The translations under genes and the position numbers were made by a program. From Novacetimonas maltaceti (lineage in GTDB: Bacteria; Pseudomonadota; Alphaproteobacteria; Acetobacterales; Acetobacteraceae): 64,000 nucleotides of DNA. Below are positions 21,115 to 30,642 of the stretch, in pieces (within the stretch, counting starts at the first letter, position 1; the number at the start of each line of letters is the position of its first letter). The stretch lies in contig NZ_POTC01000002.1 of assembly GCF_002906255.1 (NCBI RefSeq), forward strand, positions 62,001 through 126,000, read 5' to 3'. The notes under the pieces were generated by a model that worked only from the letters and a program-made list of their open reading frames with translations, did no database searches and had not been told where the DNA came from.

Positions 21115-21228
21115 GGCAACCACTCAATTCAGGCGGGAATGCTGCGCGGGCCATGGCCCCCCACGGTCGCGCACCTTCACATTCCATTAGCAGAAAAACA
21201 TGTCCTTCGCAGGACGTCGCGGCACACG

Positions 21229-23064
21229 TCAGGCCGACGGGGTTTCGGACAGGACCTGCAGCACCGCATCGCCATAGCGTTCCAGCTTGGACGACCCCAC
21301 CCCCTTGATGGTGCCGAGTTCGTGCAGCGTGGTGGGGTGTTCCTGCGCGATGTCATGCAGCACGGCGTCGTGGAAGATGACATAGGGCGGGATTTCCTGC
21401 TCCCGCGCCTCCCCCAGCCGCCATGCCTTGAGGGCGCGGTACACCGCCGCCACGTCGGGGGGCAGCGTATCGGGGTCGAACCGGCCGCTGCTGCTGCGTT
21501 TCTCCCCCACCGATGCACGCAGGTCCTCGGTCGCATCCTCACGCAGGGAGACGACCTCCTCCCCCCTCAGGATGGGACGCGCGCGCGTCTCGTCAAGGGA
21601 AAGGGCATTGTATTCGCCACTGACGCGGATGGCGCCACGGGCGATCAGTTGCCGGATCACCCCACGCCAGAAGGCCTCCGGCCGGTCCTTGCCGATGCCA
21701 TAGACACTCAGCCGGTCATGGCCATGGCGCGCGGCCATGTCCGATGCCTTGCCACGCAGGACGGCGGCCACATGCACCGCGCCGAAACGCTGCCCCGTGC
21801 GATAGATGGCCGAAAGCACCTTCTGCGCCGCCACGGTACCGTCGAACGTGACCGCCGGGTTGCGGCAGTTGTCGCAATGCCCGCAGGGCTGCTCCAGCCG
21901 TTCGCCAAAGCACGCCAGCAACGCCTCCGTCCGGCATCCCGTCGTTTCCGCCAGCGCGATCATCGCCTCCAGCCGCGCGCTCATGATCCGGCGCTGGGCC
22001 TCTGGCGCACTGGACTGCTCCAGCCAGTAGCGGGCGCGTGCGATGTCGTCGCCACCGTACAGCAGCACCGTCTCCGCCGGTTCGCCATCACGCCCGGCGC
22101 GGCCGATCTGCTGGTAATACCCCTCGGGCGAGGAGGGCATGTCCAGATGCACCACCGTGCGCACGTCGGGACGGTCGATCCCCATGCCGAACGCGATGGT
22201 CGCGACGATCACCACCGCCTCGCCGGAGCGGAAACGCATCAGGGCCGCGCGCTTTTCCACCGGCGACAGGCCCGCATGGAACGCCAGCGCGACATAGCCG
22301 CGATCACACAGGGATTTCGCAATCCGCTCTGTCTTGTTGCGGCTGCCGCAATAGACGATGCCCGCCTCCCCCCTGTGACGGTCGAGGATGCTGACAAGCT
22401 GGCGCATCTCCGACGTCTTGGGACGCACCACGACGTCAAGGTTGGGACGGTGGAAGCTGGCCTTCAGCACCGTGGCGTCGGGCATCGCCAGTGCTTCGAG
22501 GATGTCGCTTTGCGTGCGCGGGTCGGCCGTCGCGGTCAGCGCGATGCGCGGCACGCCGGGGAAATGCTCCGGCAGGGTGGCAAGCGCGCGGTATTCGGGG
22601 CGGAATTCATGCCCCCATGCGGAAATGCAGTGGGCCTCGTCAATCGCGATGACCGACAGCGTCAGCCGCGAAAGGCGTTCGAGCATCCCCGGCGACAGCA
22701 GGCGCTCTGGCGAGACATAGAGGATGTCCAGACGCCCCGCCGCAAGGTCGGAGCGCACGCGCGCCGCGTCGTCGGCTTCCTGTTCGGAATGCAGGGCGCC
22801 GGCATTGACGCCCAACTGCCGCAGGGCCGCGACCTGATCGTCCATCAGCGCGATCAGAGGGGAAATGACAAGCCCGGTGCCCGGACGGCTGAGGGCGGGC
22901 ACCTGGTAGCAGACGCTCTTGCCCCCGCCCGTGGGCATCAGGACAAGGCAGTCCTGCCCGGCCATGACCTGATCCACCGCCTGCTGCTGCAGGCCGCGGA
23001 AATCAGGGAAGCCGAAGACACGCGAAAGGATGCCGCGCGGGGGTGTGTCGATGTCCGCAGTCAT
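21229..23064 (-). CDS. recQ: ATP-dependent DNA helicase RecQ
   Basis: RecQ is a 3'-5' superfamily 2 helicase acting at gaps and stalled forks in the RecF recombination pathway. Walker A is in TGGGKSVCYQVPAL, the DEAH box in IDEAHCISAWGHEFRP, and motif VI in YYQQIGRAGRDG. The RecQ-Ct zinc-binding cysteines are in ACFGERLEQPCGHCDNC, and an HRDC domain ends the protein (about residues 535-610). At 611 residues it is full length. The start ATG 23064 has GGGGGTG upstream. A lipoprotein gene lies 61 bases upstream on the same strand. Confidence 0.95.
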   Translation of the reverse strand: MTADIDTPPRGILSRVFGFPDFRGLQQQAVDQVMAGQDCLVLMPTGGGKSVCYQVPALSRPGTGLVISPLIALMDDQVAALRQLGVNAGALHSEQEADDAARVRSDLAAGRLDILYVSPERLLSPGMLERLSRLTLSVIAIDEAHCISAWGHEFRPEYRALATLPEHFPGVPRIALTATADPRTQSDILEALAMPDATVLKASFHRPNLDVVVRPKTSEMRQLVSILDRHRGEAGIVYCGSRNKTERIAKSLCDRGYVALAFHAGLSPVEKRAALMRFRSGEAVVIVATIAFGMGIDRPDVRTVVHLDMPSSPEGYYQQIGRAGRDGEPAETVLLYGGDDIARARYWLEQSSAPEAQRRIMSARLEAMIALAETTGCRTEALLACFGERLEQPCGHCDNCRNPAVTFDGTVAAQKVLSAIYRTGQRFGAVHVAAVLRGKASDMAARHGHDRLSVYGIGKDRPEAFWRGVIRQLIARGAIRVSGEYNALSLDETRARPILRGEEVVSLREDATEDLRASVGEKRSSSGRFDPDTLPPDVAAVYRALKAWRLGEAREQEIPPYVIFHDAVLHDIAQEHPTTLHELGTIKGVGSSKLERYGDAVLQVLSETPSA

Positions 23065-23125
23065 CGTCACACCCCCGTCACGGCCACACGGGACCATGCC
23101 ATGGGCAAACGCATCCCGTCGGGGA

Positions 23126-23500
23126 TCAGTTGCGGGTGACCTCGATCTCGACCCGGCGGGACGCAAGGGCGCCGTCCTCGTTGTTCACGGGGCCACGGGG
23201 CTGCTGGCGGATGCGGCTGGCGTCCACGCCATCGACGGCAAGCTGGCGGGCCACGATCTTGGCGCGGTCGATCGCAAGCAGTTCATCGGCGGACAGGTCC
23301 TTGGACGCGGCGGCATAGCCTTCGACGCGAACCGTGCCCTTGCCCGACAGCGCGCGCTGCGCCGCCTGGGAGATGACCGTCTGGGCCGGGGTATCAAGCT
23401 GGGTGGAGTTCTGGGTGAAGAAAACAACGAACTTGGCGGGGTGTCCCCCCGCGCAACCCGTCAGCAGACCAAGACCCAGAAGGAGAGACAGGCGACGCAT
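23126..23500 (-). CDS. OmpA-like lipoprotein (peptidoglycan-binding type)
   Basis: The 124-residue product begins with a lipoprotein signal peptide, MRRLSLLLGLGLLTGCAGG, whose lipobox LTGC would be cleaved before Cys16. The rest resembles an OmpA C-terminal domain: FVVFFTQNSTQLDTPAQTVISQAAQRAL, then VRVEGYAA and a final SRRVEIEV. The D..L..A..R segment, here LLAIDRAKIVARQLAVDGV, is also visible. Such proteins anchor the outer membrane to peptidoglycan. It is shorter than Pal and lacks a linker. Its neighbours, recQ and cydC, give no functional hint. Confidence 0.8.
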   Translation of the reverse strand: MRRLSLLLGLGLLTGCAGGHPAKFVVFFTQNSTQLDTPAQTVISQAAQRALSGKGTVRVEGYAAASKDLSADELLAIDRAKIVARQLAVDGVDASRIRQQPRGPVNNEDGALASRRVEIEVTRN

Positions 23501-23622
23501 GATGGACCACTCCTGATAAAAATATATTTACGCGGGATCGTCGTGACCGCGTATCATTTTGTAACACGGGTCCGGTACGACCCTTAATTTCCGCTACTTC
23601 GTGCCCTCTGAGTGCCCCTGCG

Positions 23623-25350
23623 TCAATCCTTTCCGGCCGCAGAACGCCCATTACCCGGCACCGCGACGGCATGGCCGCCCGAAATACGCCATATTTGATC
23701 GAGTTGCTCCACCCCCGTCAGGCGATGGGCGATCAGGATGACGGTGCGCCCCTGCGTCACCTCATTCAGGGTGCGCAGGAAATCCTGCTCCGTCTGGGCA
23801 TCCAGTCCGGTAGCCGGTTCGTCAAGGATCAGGATCGGCGCATGTGACAGCAGCGTCCGCGCCAGCGCGATGCGCCGCCCCTGCCCGCCGGAAACCCGTG
23901 CGCCGCCCTCGCCCAGCCATGTATCGAGGCCTTCGGGCATGTCCCGCACAAGGTCGCCCACGCGCGCACGGTCAAGTGCCACCCACAGGTCATCATCCGT
24001 CGCATCGGGCCGCCCCAGCAGGAGGTTGGCGCGAATCGTATCCTCGAACAGGTGCGTCGCCTGCGACAGCCACGCCATGCGCTGGCGCAGGGCGTCATCG
24101 TCGATGGTGGCGACATCCACCCCGCCCAGCAGCACGCGCCCCGCATCCGGGGCCACGACCTTCAGCAGCAGGGCCGCCAGCGTGGACTTGCCCGCCCCGG
24201 ACGGTCCCAGCACGGCAACGCGGCTGCCCGCAGGGATATCCAGCGACAGGCCATCGAACACGGGCACGCGGTCGCTGGCCCAGCGGAAATGGACATCGTC
24301 AAAGCGGATGTCCGTGCCTGCGGGCGCCGGGGCGGTCCCCTTCGTGGCCACGCCATGGGGGTTTTCATCCACCGCGACCACGCGTTCGGCCGCCCGAGTC
24401 ACATTCCCCGCAAGCGCGCCGGCACGGGTCAGGCCGCCGATGCTTTCAAACGCCGCAACCGTCAGGAACAGCACGCCCGCGGCAGGCAGCGGCGCCAGCG
24501 GCCCCATGCCACCGATGCCAAGCGCGGCCGCAAGCACCACGACCACCGCCGCCTGCCCGCACAGGTACGACGCCATCCCCGCAAGCGACAGCGCGCGCGA
24601 CTGGCGCATCTGCGCGCGGTACAGGGCGTCATCGCGCGCCGTGACATGCGCCAGCATGCGGCCTTCCGCGCCAAAGGTGCGGATTTCACGCAGGCCGCTG
24701 ACCATGTCCAGCACGCCAATGCGCAGTTGCGCCGCCTGATGGTTGACCAGCCCCCCGTCACGCCGCGCCAGAACGGCGGCGCAGGCAGGCATCACGAACG
24801 CGCCAAGCGCGAACAGCACCGCAATGGTGATGGCCAGCGGCGAATTGACCAGGTTGATGGCGATGAACAGGAACGGCAGCACCAGAAGCGCACCGGCCAG
24901 CGGCACGATGATGCGCAGGTACAGCCCATCCAGTGTCTCCACATCCGAAACCAGCCGCGACAGCAGGTCCCCCGCGCGCCGGAAACCAAGCCCCGCCGCG
25001 GCGCCGCGCGCCAGATGGCGGAAGAACCAGACACGCACGTCCGCCAGCGCGCGGAACATCGCGTCATGGGTGACCAGACGCTCCACATACCGCATGACGA
25101 CACGCGCGACACCCAGCACCCGCAGGGCGGCGACCGTGATCACGATGCCCCCCATCGCCATGCCCGCGACACGGATCCCCGCCTCACGCATCAGCAGCAG
25201 GCCACACAGCAGCGCCAGCAGCGACAGGATGCACCCCGCCGTCAGCAGCGGCGCACGCAGCCGCCAGATCGACAGGATCGTCAGGACGGGGGCCAGCACA
25301 TGCGCCCGCCGTCCGGTATGGTGACGATGTTCCGTGCGCGAGCGCATCAT
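23623..25350 (-). CDS. cydC: Thiol reductant ABC exporter subunit CydC
   Basis: CydC forms a heterodimeric inner-membrane exporter with CydD. The pair exports glutathione/cysteine to the periplasm and is needed to assemble bd-type oxidases and c-type cytochromes. The first roughly 310 residues form a six-helix membrane domain; the C-terminal ATPase has Walker A GPSGAGKST, signature VSGGQGRRIALARTLL and Walker B ILILDEPATGLD. The length is 575 residues. It starts within the last 4 bases of cydD, so the two are translationally coupled. No cydAB lies beside it in this window. Confidence 0.9.
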   Translation of the reverse strand: MMRSRTEHRHHTGRRAHVLAPVLTILSIWRLRAPLLTAGCILSLLALLCGLLLMREAGIRVAGMAMGGIVITVAALRVLGVARVVMRYVERLVTHDAMFRALADVRVWFFRHLARGAAAGLGFRRAGDLLSRLVSDVETLDGLYLRIIVPLAGALLVLPFLFIAINLVNSPLAITIAVLFALGAFVMPACAAVLARRDGGLVNHQAAQLRIGVLDMVSGLREIRTFGAEGRMLAHVTARDDALYRAQMRQSRALSLAGMASYLCGQAAVVVVLAAALGIGGMGPLAPLPAAGVLFLTVAAFESIGGLTRAGALAGNVTRAAERVVAVDENPHGVATKGTAPAPAGTDIRFDDVHFRWASDRVPVFDGLSLDIPAGSRVAVLGPSGAGKSTLAALLLKVVAPDAGRVLLGGVDVATIDDDALRQRMAWLSQATHLFEDTIRANLLLGRPDATDDDLWVALDRARVGDLVRDMPEGLDTWLGEGGARVSGGQGRRIALARTLLSHAPILILDEPATGLDAQTEQDFLRTLNEVTQGRTVILIAHRLTGVEQLDQIWRISGGHAVAVPGNGRSAAGKD

Positions 25351-27071
25351 GCCGCCGTTTCCCCTGAAATCACCTGTCCATGGTCAAGATCGACCCGCTG
25401 CCCCGTGAACATGCCCACCGCCGCAGAATGGCTGGCGAGGATCACGGTGCGCCCCTGCGCCAGCGTGCGCAGGCATTCAAAGACATCGGCCTCCGTCGCG
25501 GGATCGAGGTGGGAGGTCGGTTCGTCCAGCAGCAGCAGCGGCGCATCCTTGAGGAAGGCGCGCGCGATGGCGATGCGCTGCGCCTGCCCGCCCGACAGGC
25601 CGAAGCCCCCTTCGCCAATGCGGGTTTCAAGTCCCTGCGGCAGGCCATCGGCAAAGCGATCGACCGAAGCCGCGCGGATCGCTGCCTGCAGCGCGGCCTC
25701 GTCCGCGCCGGGACGGGCGAACAGGATGTTCTCGCGCAGCGTGCCGGCAAACAGGACCGGCTTCTGCCCGATCCATGAAATCATCTCGCTCAGCGCCTGC
25801 GGCATGATCGTCGTGATGTCGGTGTCGTTGAACAGCACCCGCCCCTGCTCAGGCGTAATGAAGCCCAGCAGCATCTCGATGATGCTCGACTTGCCCGAAC
25901 CCGACGGGCCGGCAAGGATCAGCGTCTGGCCCGCAGGCACGCTGAAGCTGACATCACGCAGGGTCGGGCCACGCGCGGCATCCCACGTGAAACCGACATG
26001 CTCGAAACGCACGCCGATGCCATGGCCGGTCGCCCCCCCGCCTGCAAGAACCCTGTCCTCCGCTGCGCGGACCTGCGTGGCCGACGGCAGGGCCACCATG
26101 GCCGCCGCCGCGCCAGAGGCATGGGCACGGTCCTGGTACGCCAGCGCCAGTCCCCGGAACGGCGCGAAGAATTCCGGCACCAGAAGCACCACGAACAGCG
26201 CGCGCACGGCGGTTTCCGTCATCTGCGCCGCCGGCGCCCCGGACTGGTGCAGCGCCATGAGCACGGCCCCGTTGCGCAGCGCGATGACCACCAGCGCCAC
26301 GACCATGGCGCAGTCGATGGAGGCCGAGGACAGGAACGCCACGCGCAGCACCTTCATCGTGCGGCGCCGCAGGTCATCAGCGGACGTGGCCAGCCTGCGG
26401 GCCTCATCCTCCGTCCGTCCGGCCAGCACGATGGTCGCGATCCCGCGCACGCGGTCAAGGAAACGCGCCTGCAGACGCTGCATCGCAAGGAACTGGTTGC
26501 GTGAGGCGACGGCGGCGCCAATGCCGAAGATTGCCTGCCCGAACGGCACCGCAATCCCGCACAGCGCCATGACCAGCGCCGATCCGGGCTGCACGAAGGC
26601 CGCGATGACGCCAAGGACGAAGGGGGCGGCCATCCACAGGATGGATGCCGGAAGCCAGCGGGCGAAGAAACCGTCCAGCGCCTCGATCCGGTCCACCGCC
26701 AGCGCCGTCAGCGCGCCCGTATGCTGCTGGCGCAGCAGGGCGGGGCCACCATGGAGGATGGACGACACGACATCGCCACGCAGCCGCCTGCGCGCCTGCA
26801 TGCCCGCGCGCGCGGCCGCCATGTCCGAAAGCGCCTGGCACAGCCCCCGCAGCAGCACGAGCACCACCAGCGCGCCAAGCGACCATCCCGCAGGCGTGCC
26901 CGCGTCGGACGGCAGCAGCACATGGCCAAGCACATTGGCCACGCACCACACCTGCCCCGCGCCCAGCATGCTGGAGATCAGGCCAAGGCACACGACGGGC
27001 ATGGCCTGCCTGCGTCCCAGACGTGACTGCGCCCGCGTCCACGCCTTCATCACTGTCTTGTCATCACTCAT
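25347..27071 (-). CDS. cydD: Thiol reductant ABC exporter subunit CydD
   Basis: This is the first gene of the cydDC pair and encodes the partner half-transporter of CydC. The N-terminal membrane domain (about residues 20-330) contains several hydrophobic helices, including the LGALVVLVLLRGLCQALSDM region. The ATPase domain has Walker A GPSGSGKSS, signature LSGGQAQRIAIARAFL and Walker B LLLLDEPTSHLD. The length is 574 residues. The strong Ala/Arg content follows the local GC-rich codon use. In acetic acid bacteria the terminal oxidases include a cyanide-insensitive bd-type (CioAB), a likely client. Confidence 0.9.
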   Translation of the reverse strand: MSDDKTVMKAWTRAQSRLGRRQAMPVVCLGLISSMLGAGQVWCVANVLGHVLLPSDAGTPAGWSLGALVVLVLLRGLCQALSDMAAARAGMQARRRLRGDVVSSILHGGPALLRQQHTGALTALAVDRIEALDGFFARWLPASILWMAAPFVLGVIAAFVQPGSALVMALCGIAVPFGQAIFGIGAAVASRNQFLAMQRLQARFLDRVRGIATIVLAGRTEDEARRLATSADDLRRRTMKVLRVAFLSSASIDCAMVVALVVIALRNGAVLMALHQSGAPAAQMTETAVRALFVVLLVPEFFAPFRGLALAYQDRAHASGAAAAMVALPSATQVRAAEDRVLAGGGATGHGIGVRFEHVGFTWDAARGPTLRDVSFSVPAGQTLILAGPSGSGKSSIIEMLLGFITPEQGRVLFNDTDITTIMPQALSEMISWIGQKPVLFAGTLRENILFARPGADEAALQAAIRAASVDRFADGLPQGLETRIGEGGFGLSGGQAQRIAIARAFLKDAPLLLLDEPTSHLDPATEADVFECLRTLAQGRTVILASHSAAVGMFTGQRVDLDHGQVISGETAA

Positions 27072-27167
27072 GATCGCTCCCTATACCGAATGAACCGGGT
27101 CAGGGACAGTCATCAGGCCCCGTGCGGGTGTAACGCTGGCATGGGGCAGCCATGCAATTTTTACCCC

Positions 27168-28979
27168 TCAGATATCGTCCTGGTCTGGTTCGGGCTGCTG
27201 CAGGACGAATACCAGCACATAGCGCGTGCCGTTTTCCTCGAACATCTGCAACTCCCCTCCCAGCTGGCGGGCGAAACCGCGGATCAGCTGCAGCCCGATG
27301 CCGCTGCGCTCCTCGTTTCCGCGCCGCACGCGCCCGGCCGCCATGCCCACGCCGTCATCGGCGATCCACAGGCAGGCACGCATCTTGTCCACCTGCCGCA
27401 GCCCGACCTCCAGCGTGCCGCGCGCGCCGTCGGGAAACGCGTATTTTATGGTATTACTGACCGCCTCGGTCACGATCAGGGCCAGCGGCACCGCCTGGTC
27501 AGGGACCATCAGCAGGTCCTCGACATGGATGTCGAGCGTGATGCGCCCGTCATCCGCCTCCCCGATCGCATGCATGATCTGCCCGCACAGTTCGCGCACG
27601 AAGCTCTGCATGTTCAGGTTGTACAGCCCCCCCTCGGCATAGAGGTAGCGGTGCAGCGTCGCCAGTGCGCGCACGCGGTCGCGCGCCTGGGCGAATTCCT
27701 CCCGCGCGGCGGGCTGCGTGATGCGCCCGGCCTGCAGGTTGAGCAGGGAGGCCACGATCTGCAGGTTGTTCTTGACCCGGTGGTGCATTTCCTTGAGCAG
27801 CAGTTCCTGCCGCACGGCCGCGCGCTCCAGCCTGCGCTCATGCCGGGCAAGCCTGCGCGTCGCCTTGCTGAAGGCATGGGCCAACTGGCGCACCTCGAAC
27901 GGCATGGCCCAGTTGGAGCGCACGTCATACACGCCCCCCAACTGCCACAGGTTGACCGACGCCGTCAGCTTGCGCAGGGGGGAGACGATCAGCACGTCCG
28001 CGCTTTTCGACGCGCCCAGCAGCCCGGTCAGCAGCAGCAGCCCCCCACCGACCAGCGCGATGGCGAACATCAGCACGGCATGGCGTTCGTTGGCATTGCG
28101 CCGCGTGACCGCCAGCACCACCACGCCCCCTTCGACACGGCCGAGGGAGAATGCGCCATCAGGCAGCGCACCACTCGCATGGTCATGGCCCGTGCGCATG
28201 ATCCGCCGCACCCGCTCCATCAGCATGGCCGATGGCATGCGCGGCCAGTCGCAGTCCCCGCACAGGGGGGCGGCGGCCGACGCATCGGGGCTGAGCACCC
28301 AGATCGCAACGGGATTGTCACGCTGCACGATATCCAGCCGGGGGTCCCCGGGGCGCAGCGTCCATTCATCCCACGACAGCGGCATGATGGCCGTCAGGAA
28401 ACCGCTGCGGGCAAGGTGGCCGCTGCCATCGCCGATCATGGTGGCGACAGTCACGCGGAAGGCGACGGGAAGCCCGTGGACCTCCGCGCCGCCATTGATG
28501 GAGGAAACACGCACGTCGCCCTGGAAACGCGGCATGTCGTCAAGGACGAGGCGCCTGTGCCCCTCCGTCCGCCCGACCTGCGTCAGGATGTTGCCCAGCG
28601 CATCCACCAGCGCGATCTGGTCGTAATGATGCCCCGTCAGGGACTGCGCCAGTTCCAGCATGCGCTTGATGCCCTGGTCATCAAGCGCCATGTGGCCGAC
28701 GACGCGCAGCATGCTGCCAAGGTCATCGACCTCATGACGGATTTCGAGGTTGACGCGCTCCAGCGTCAGGTCGGTCCGGTACCCGGGGGCGGCGATCGTC
28801 TTGTCATAATTCCGCCATGCCTGCACCGCGCCGATCAGGGCGATCGGCATCGCCGCGAACAGGATGATGGCCATCATGCGCATCCGCACCGCATCGAACA
28901 GCCGCCCGATGCGAAGGAGCGGGCGCCAGGGCCTGCCCTCGCCGTTCCGGGAGGAGGAACGGCGGAACATGGTTTTCAT
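27168..28979 (-). CDS. Membrane sensor histidine kinase, HisKA_2 type, general stress response
   Basis: This 603-residue kinase has an N-terminal membrane helix (about 37-55), an extracytoplasmic sensor region of about 230 residues and a second helix (about 300-320). A HAMP-like linker follows, then a HisKA_2 phosphoacceptor segment (EMHHRVKNNLQIVASLLNLQ, likely phospho-His near 400) and an HATPase_c domain (LALIVTEAVSNTIKYAF, LWIADDGVGM). HisKA_2/HWE kinases typically feed PhyR in alphaproteobacteria. Its ATG follows the nepR stop with no gap (TAG-ATG), so it is coupled to nepR. The sensor domain is not a recognised fold to me, so the signal is unknown. Confidence 0.9.
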   Translation of the reverse strand: MKTMFRRSSSRNGEGRPWRPLLRIGRLFDAVRMRMMAIILFAAMPIALIGAVQAWRNYDKTIAAPGYRTDLTLERVNLEIRHEVDDLGSMLRVVGHMALDDQGIKRMLELAQSLTGHHYDQIALVDALGNILTQVGRTEGHRRLVLDDMPRFQGDVRVSSINGGAEVHGLPVAFRVTVATMIGDGSGHLARSGFLTAIMPLSWDEWTLRPGDPRLDIVQRDNPVAIWVLSPDASAAAPLCGDCDWPRMPSAMLMERVRRIMRTGHDHASGALPDGAFSLGRVEGGVVVLAVTRRNANERHAVLMFAIALVGGGLLLLTGLLGASKSADVLIVSPLRKLTASVNLWQLGGVYDVRSNWAMPFEVRQLAHAFSKATRRLARHERRLERAAVRQELLLKEMHHRVKNNLQIVASLLNLQAGRITQPAAREEFAQARDRVRALATLHRYLYAEGGLYNLNMQSFVRELCGQIMHAIGEADDGRITLDIHVEDLLMVPDQAVPLALIVTEAVSNTIKYAFPDGARGTLEVGLRQVDKMRACLWIADDGVGMAAGRVRRGNEERSGIGLQLIRGFARQLGGELQMFEENGTRYVLVFVLQQPEPDQDDI

Positions 28980-29162
28980 CTATTTCTTGCGCTCGCGGTC
29001 GTTTTCTATCAATCGCAGCAGTTCATCAGGTACCGGTTCGTTGGCGACATCATCGAACAATTGGTGCAGTCCCCGCTTCAACCACAGTTCGAATGCGTCA
29101 TTCGACCCGTTCTTGCTTTTCTTCTCTGGTTGCCTAGGAGGACAGTTCTCCTTTAACGGCAT
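28980..29162 (-). CDS. nepR: Anti-sigma factor NepR
   Basis: NepR binds and silences the EcfG sigma factor until phosphorylated PhyR takes it away. The product, 60 residues from ATG 29162, carries the family core LKRGLHQLFDDVANEPVPDELLRLIEND, matching the NepR pattern of two short helices around the EPVPD motif. A basic N-terminal segment (PPRQPEKKSKNG) precedes it. A start 17 codons upstream is open but starts within an AT-rich leader; GGGAA supports 29162. The placement between an ECF sigma gene and a HisKA_2 kinase, with phyR nearby, supports the call strongly. Confidence 0.9.
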   Translation of the reverse strand: MPLKENCPPRQPEKKSKNGSNDAFELWLKRGLHQLFDDVANEPVPDELLRLIENDRERKK

Positions 29163-29338
29163 CTCATTTTCCCGAAGCTTATACTCATGCACCCACAAAC
29201 TTCGGATAAGCATCGCAGTTGCAATCTATTTTCCGAAAGAAGTCGGGAGCAACCCAGATCCCGCCCCTTCCCCGTGCCACATTTTGATCACAATTCAAAG
29301 CATCATTTTAAGAATTGATTACGTTTGCGTCCCTATCC

Positions 29339-29911
29339 TCACCCCGCCCGGGGGCGTGTGGCCTCGCGCTGGCCCACCCCCTGGCGCAGGCGGGCGACGA
29401 CGCTGCGCAGGCGCACCGTCTCCGTGCTCTGCTCCTCACCCTCCAGCCATGTCCCGAGCTGGCGGCGGGCGCGAAAGACGCGGCTCTTGGCGGTCCCCAC
29501 GGCGCAGCCGCTGGCCTCGGCCAGCTCCTCGTAGCTCATGCCCTGCATGACAACCATCACCAGCGCCTCGCGCTGGTCGGCGGGCAGGCGGTCCATGGCG
29601 CTGGCCAGTTCCTTGACGGCGAGGCGCTCCTCATGCGCGCCGCTGCACGCCAGCGCGGAGGTGGGCACGTCCTCGATATCGCCGGTCTCGCGCTTCTTGC
29701 GCAGGTCGGAAATGAAACGGTTGCGCAGGATGCGGTGCATCCATGCGGGGAAATTCGTTCCGGGGGTAAAGCTGTGCTGCGCCGAAAGCGCATTGCACAC
29801 CGCATCCTGCACGAGATCGTCGGCAGCGGCGCGGTTGCGCGTCAAGGACAGGGCCTGGACCCGCAGTCGGGGCAGGAGGGCAATCACCTGGTCGTGAAAG
29901 TCATTTGTCAT
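29339..29911 (-). CDS. RNA polymerase ECF sigma factor, EcfG type (copy 1)
   Basis: This 190-residue ECF sigma factor has region 2 (LPRLRVQALSLTRNRAAADDLVQDAVCNAL ... FPAWMHRILRNRFISDLRK) and region 4 (LPADQREALVMVVMQGMSYEELAEASGCAVGTAKSRVFRARRQL). It resembles the EcfG/ECF15 group that drives the general stress regulon. ATG 29911 has AAGGGGACA upstream. It lies 86 bases downstream of a second ECF gene and 176 bases upstream of nepR, all on one strand, so it is the likelier NepR partner. A C-terminal Arg-rich tail of about 30 residues follows region 4. Confidence 0.88.
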   Translation of the reverse strand: MTNDFHDQVIALLPRLRVQALSLTRNRAAADDLVQDAVCNALSAQHSFTPGTNFPAWMHRILRNRFISDLRKKRETGDIEDVPTSALACSGAHEERLAVKELASAMDRLPADQREALVMVVMQGMSYEELAEASGCAVGTAKSRVFRARRQLGTWLEGEEQSTETVRLRSVVARLRQGVGQREATRPRAG

Positions 29912-29997
29912 TGTCGTGTCCCCTTTCATACACGTCCAATGGACGGGCTGGCGAAAGGGTTGCATACAGAATGTAACGAAACCGTGAGTTGTAGCCC

Positions 29998-30543
29998 CTA
30001 CCCCTCTGCATCCGGGTCCGGCGGGGGATGCCCGTCACGCGCGGCGGCGACCATGGCCATGATCTGCGCGCGTGCGCGCGACACCCGCGCCTTGATCGTG
30101 CCGACACTTACGCCACAGACCTCCGCCGCCTCGGCATAGGTCATTTCCTGCACCCCCACGAGCAGCAGCGCCTCACGCAGGCGGGGCGTCAGCCGCCATA
30201 TCACGCTGTCGAGGTCCCGCAGGTCATCCCCCCTGCTGGCCGGTGCGTCGGTACGGGCAAGGTCGGGACTGGTGGCGTAATCGGACATCACGTCGCGCTC
30301 ACGCCTGCGCCTGCGCGCGGTTTCATAAAAAAGGTTGCGTGCGATGGTGTACAACCATGCGCGCAGGTTCGTGCCCTGCTGGAACTGCTCCAGCGCGGCA
30401 AGCGCGCGCAGCACCGTTTCCTGCACGAGATCGTCGGCCGAGGAGACTTCCCCGGTCAAAAATCTGGCAAAGCCCCGCAATTGCGGCAAAAGAGACATGA
30501 TCTCCTTGCGCAGTTGGGTTACGCTCTGCGAATTGGCTGACAT
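29998..30543 (-). CDS. RNA polymerase ECF sigma factor, EcfG type (copy 2)
   Basis: The second ECF sigma factor of the locus has 181 residues. Region 2 is LLPQLRGFARFLTGEVSSADDLVQETVLRALAALEQF with GTNLRAWLYTIARNLFYETARRRRRE. Region 4 is LTPRLREALLLVGVQEMTYAEAAEVCGVSVGTIKARVSRARAQI. It is clearly related to copy 1 but diverged across most positions, so the two probably differ in promoter choice or NepR affinity. It is divergent from phyR with a 99-base shared upstream region. The ribosome-binding site is weak; an internal ATG 15 codons in is possible. Confidence 0.87.
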   Translation of the reverse strand: MSANSQSVTQLRKEIMSLLPQLRGFARFLTGEVSSADDLVQETVLRALAALEQFQQGTNLRAWLYTIARNLFYETARRRRRERDVMSDYATSPDLARTDAPASRGDDLRDLDSVIWRLTPRLREALLLVGVQEMTYAEAAEVCGVSVGTIKARVSRARAQIMAMVAAARDGHPPPDPDAEG

Positions 30544-30589
30544 GCTCTGGGTCAGTGTGTTTGACTCTCCGTGTTCCAGCAGCGCAGCC

Positions 30590-30615
30590 TAACGCCGTAA
30601 TGGTTTACGGTGTAA
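30590..30615. promoter_or_regulatory. Imperfect 11-bp inverted repeat between phyR and ECF sigma gene
   Basis: TAACGCCGTAA (30590-30600) and TTACGGTGTAA (30605-30615) are inverted repeats matching at 9 of 11 positions around a TGGT spacer. They sit in the 99-base divergent region between phyR and ECF copy 2. The position and symmetry suggest an operator; no regulator is identified. Confidence 0.4.
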
Positions 30616-30642
30616 CAATTTCTTCGGGGAGATGAAGTCCAC

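Noticed and set aside
24052-27093. Open frame of over 1000 codons on the plus strand opposite cydDC
   Set aside because: Low-complexity Arg/His/Pro/Ala composition without motifs, against two intact ABC half-transporters on the other strand.
30573-30577. GGAAC on the minus strand as a possible EcfG -35 element upstream of the second sigma gene
   Set aside because: No CGTT at 16-17 bases downstream; half-site only.
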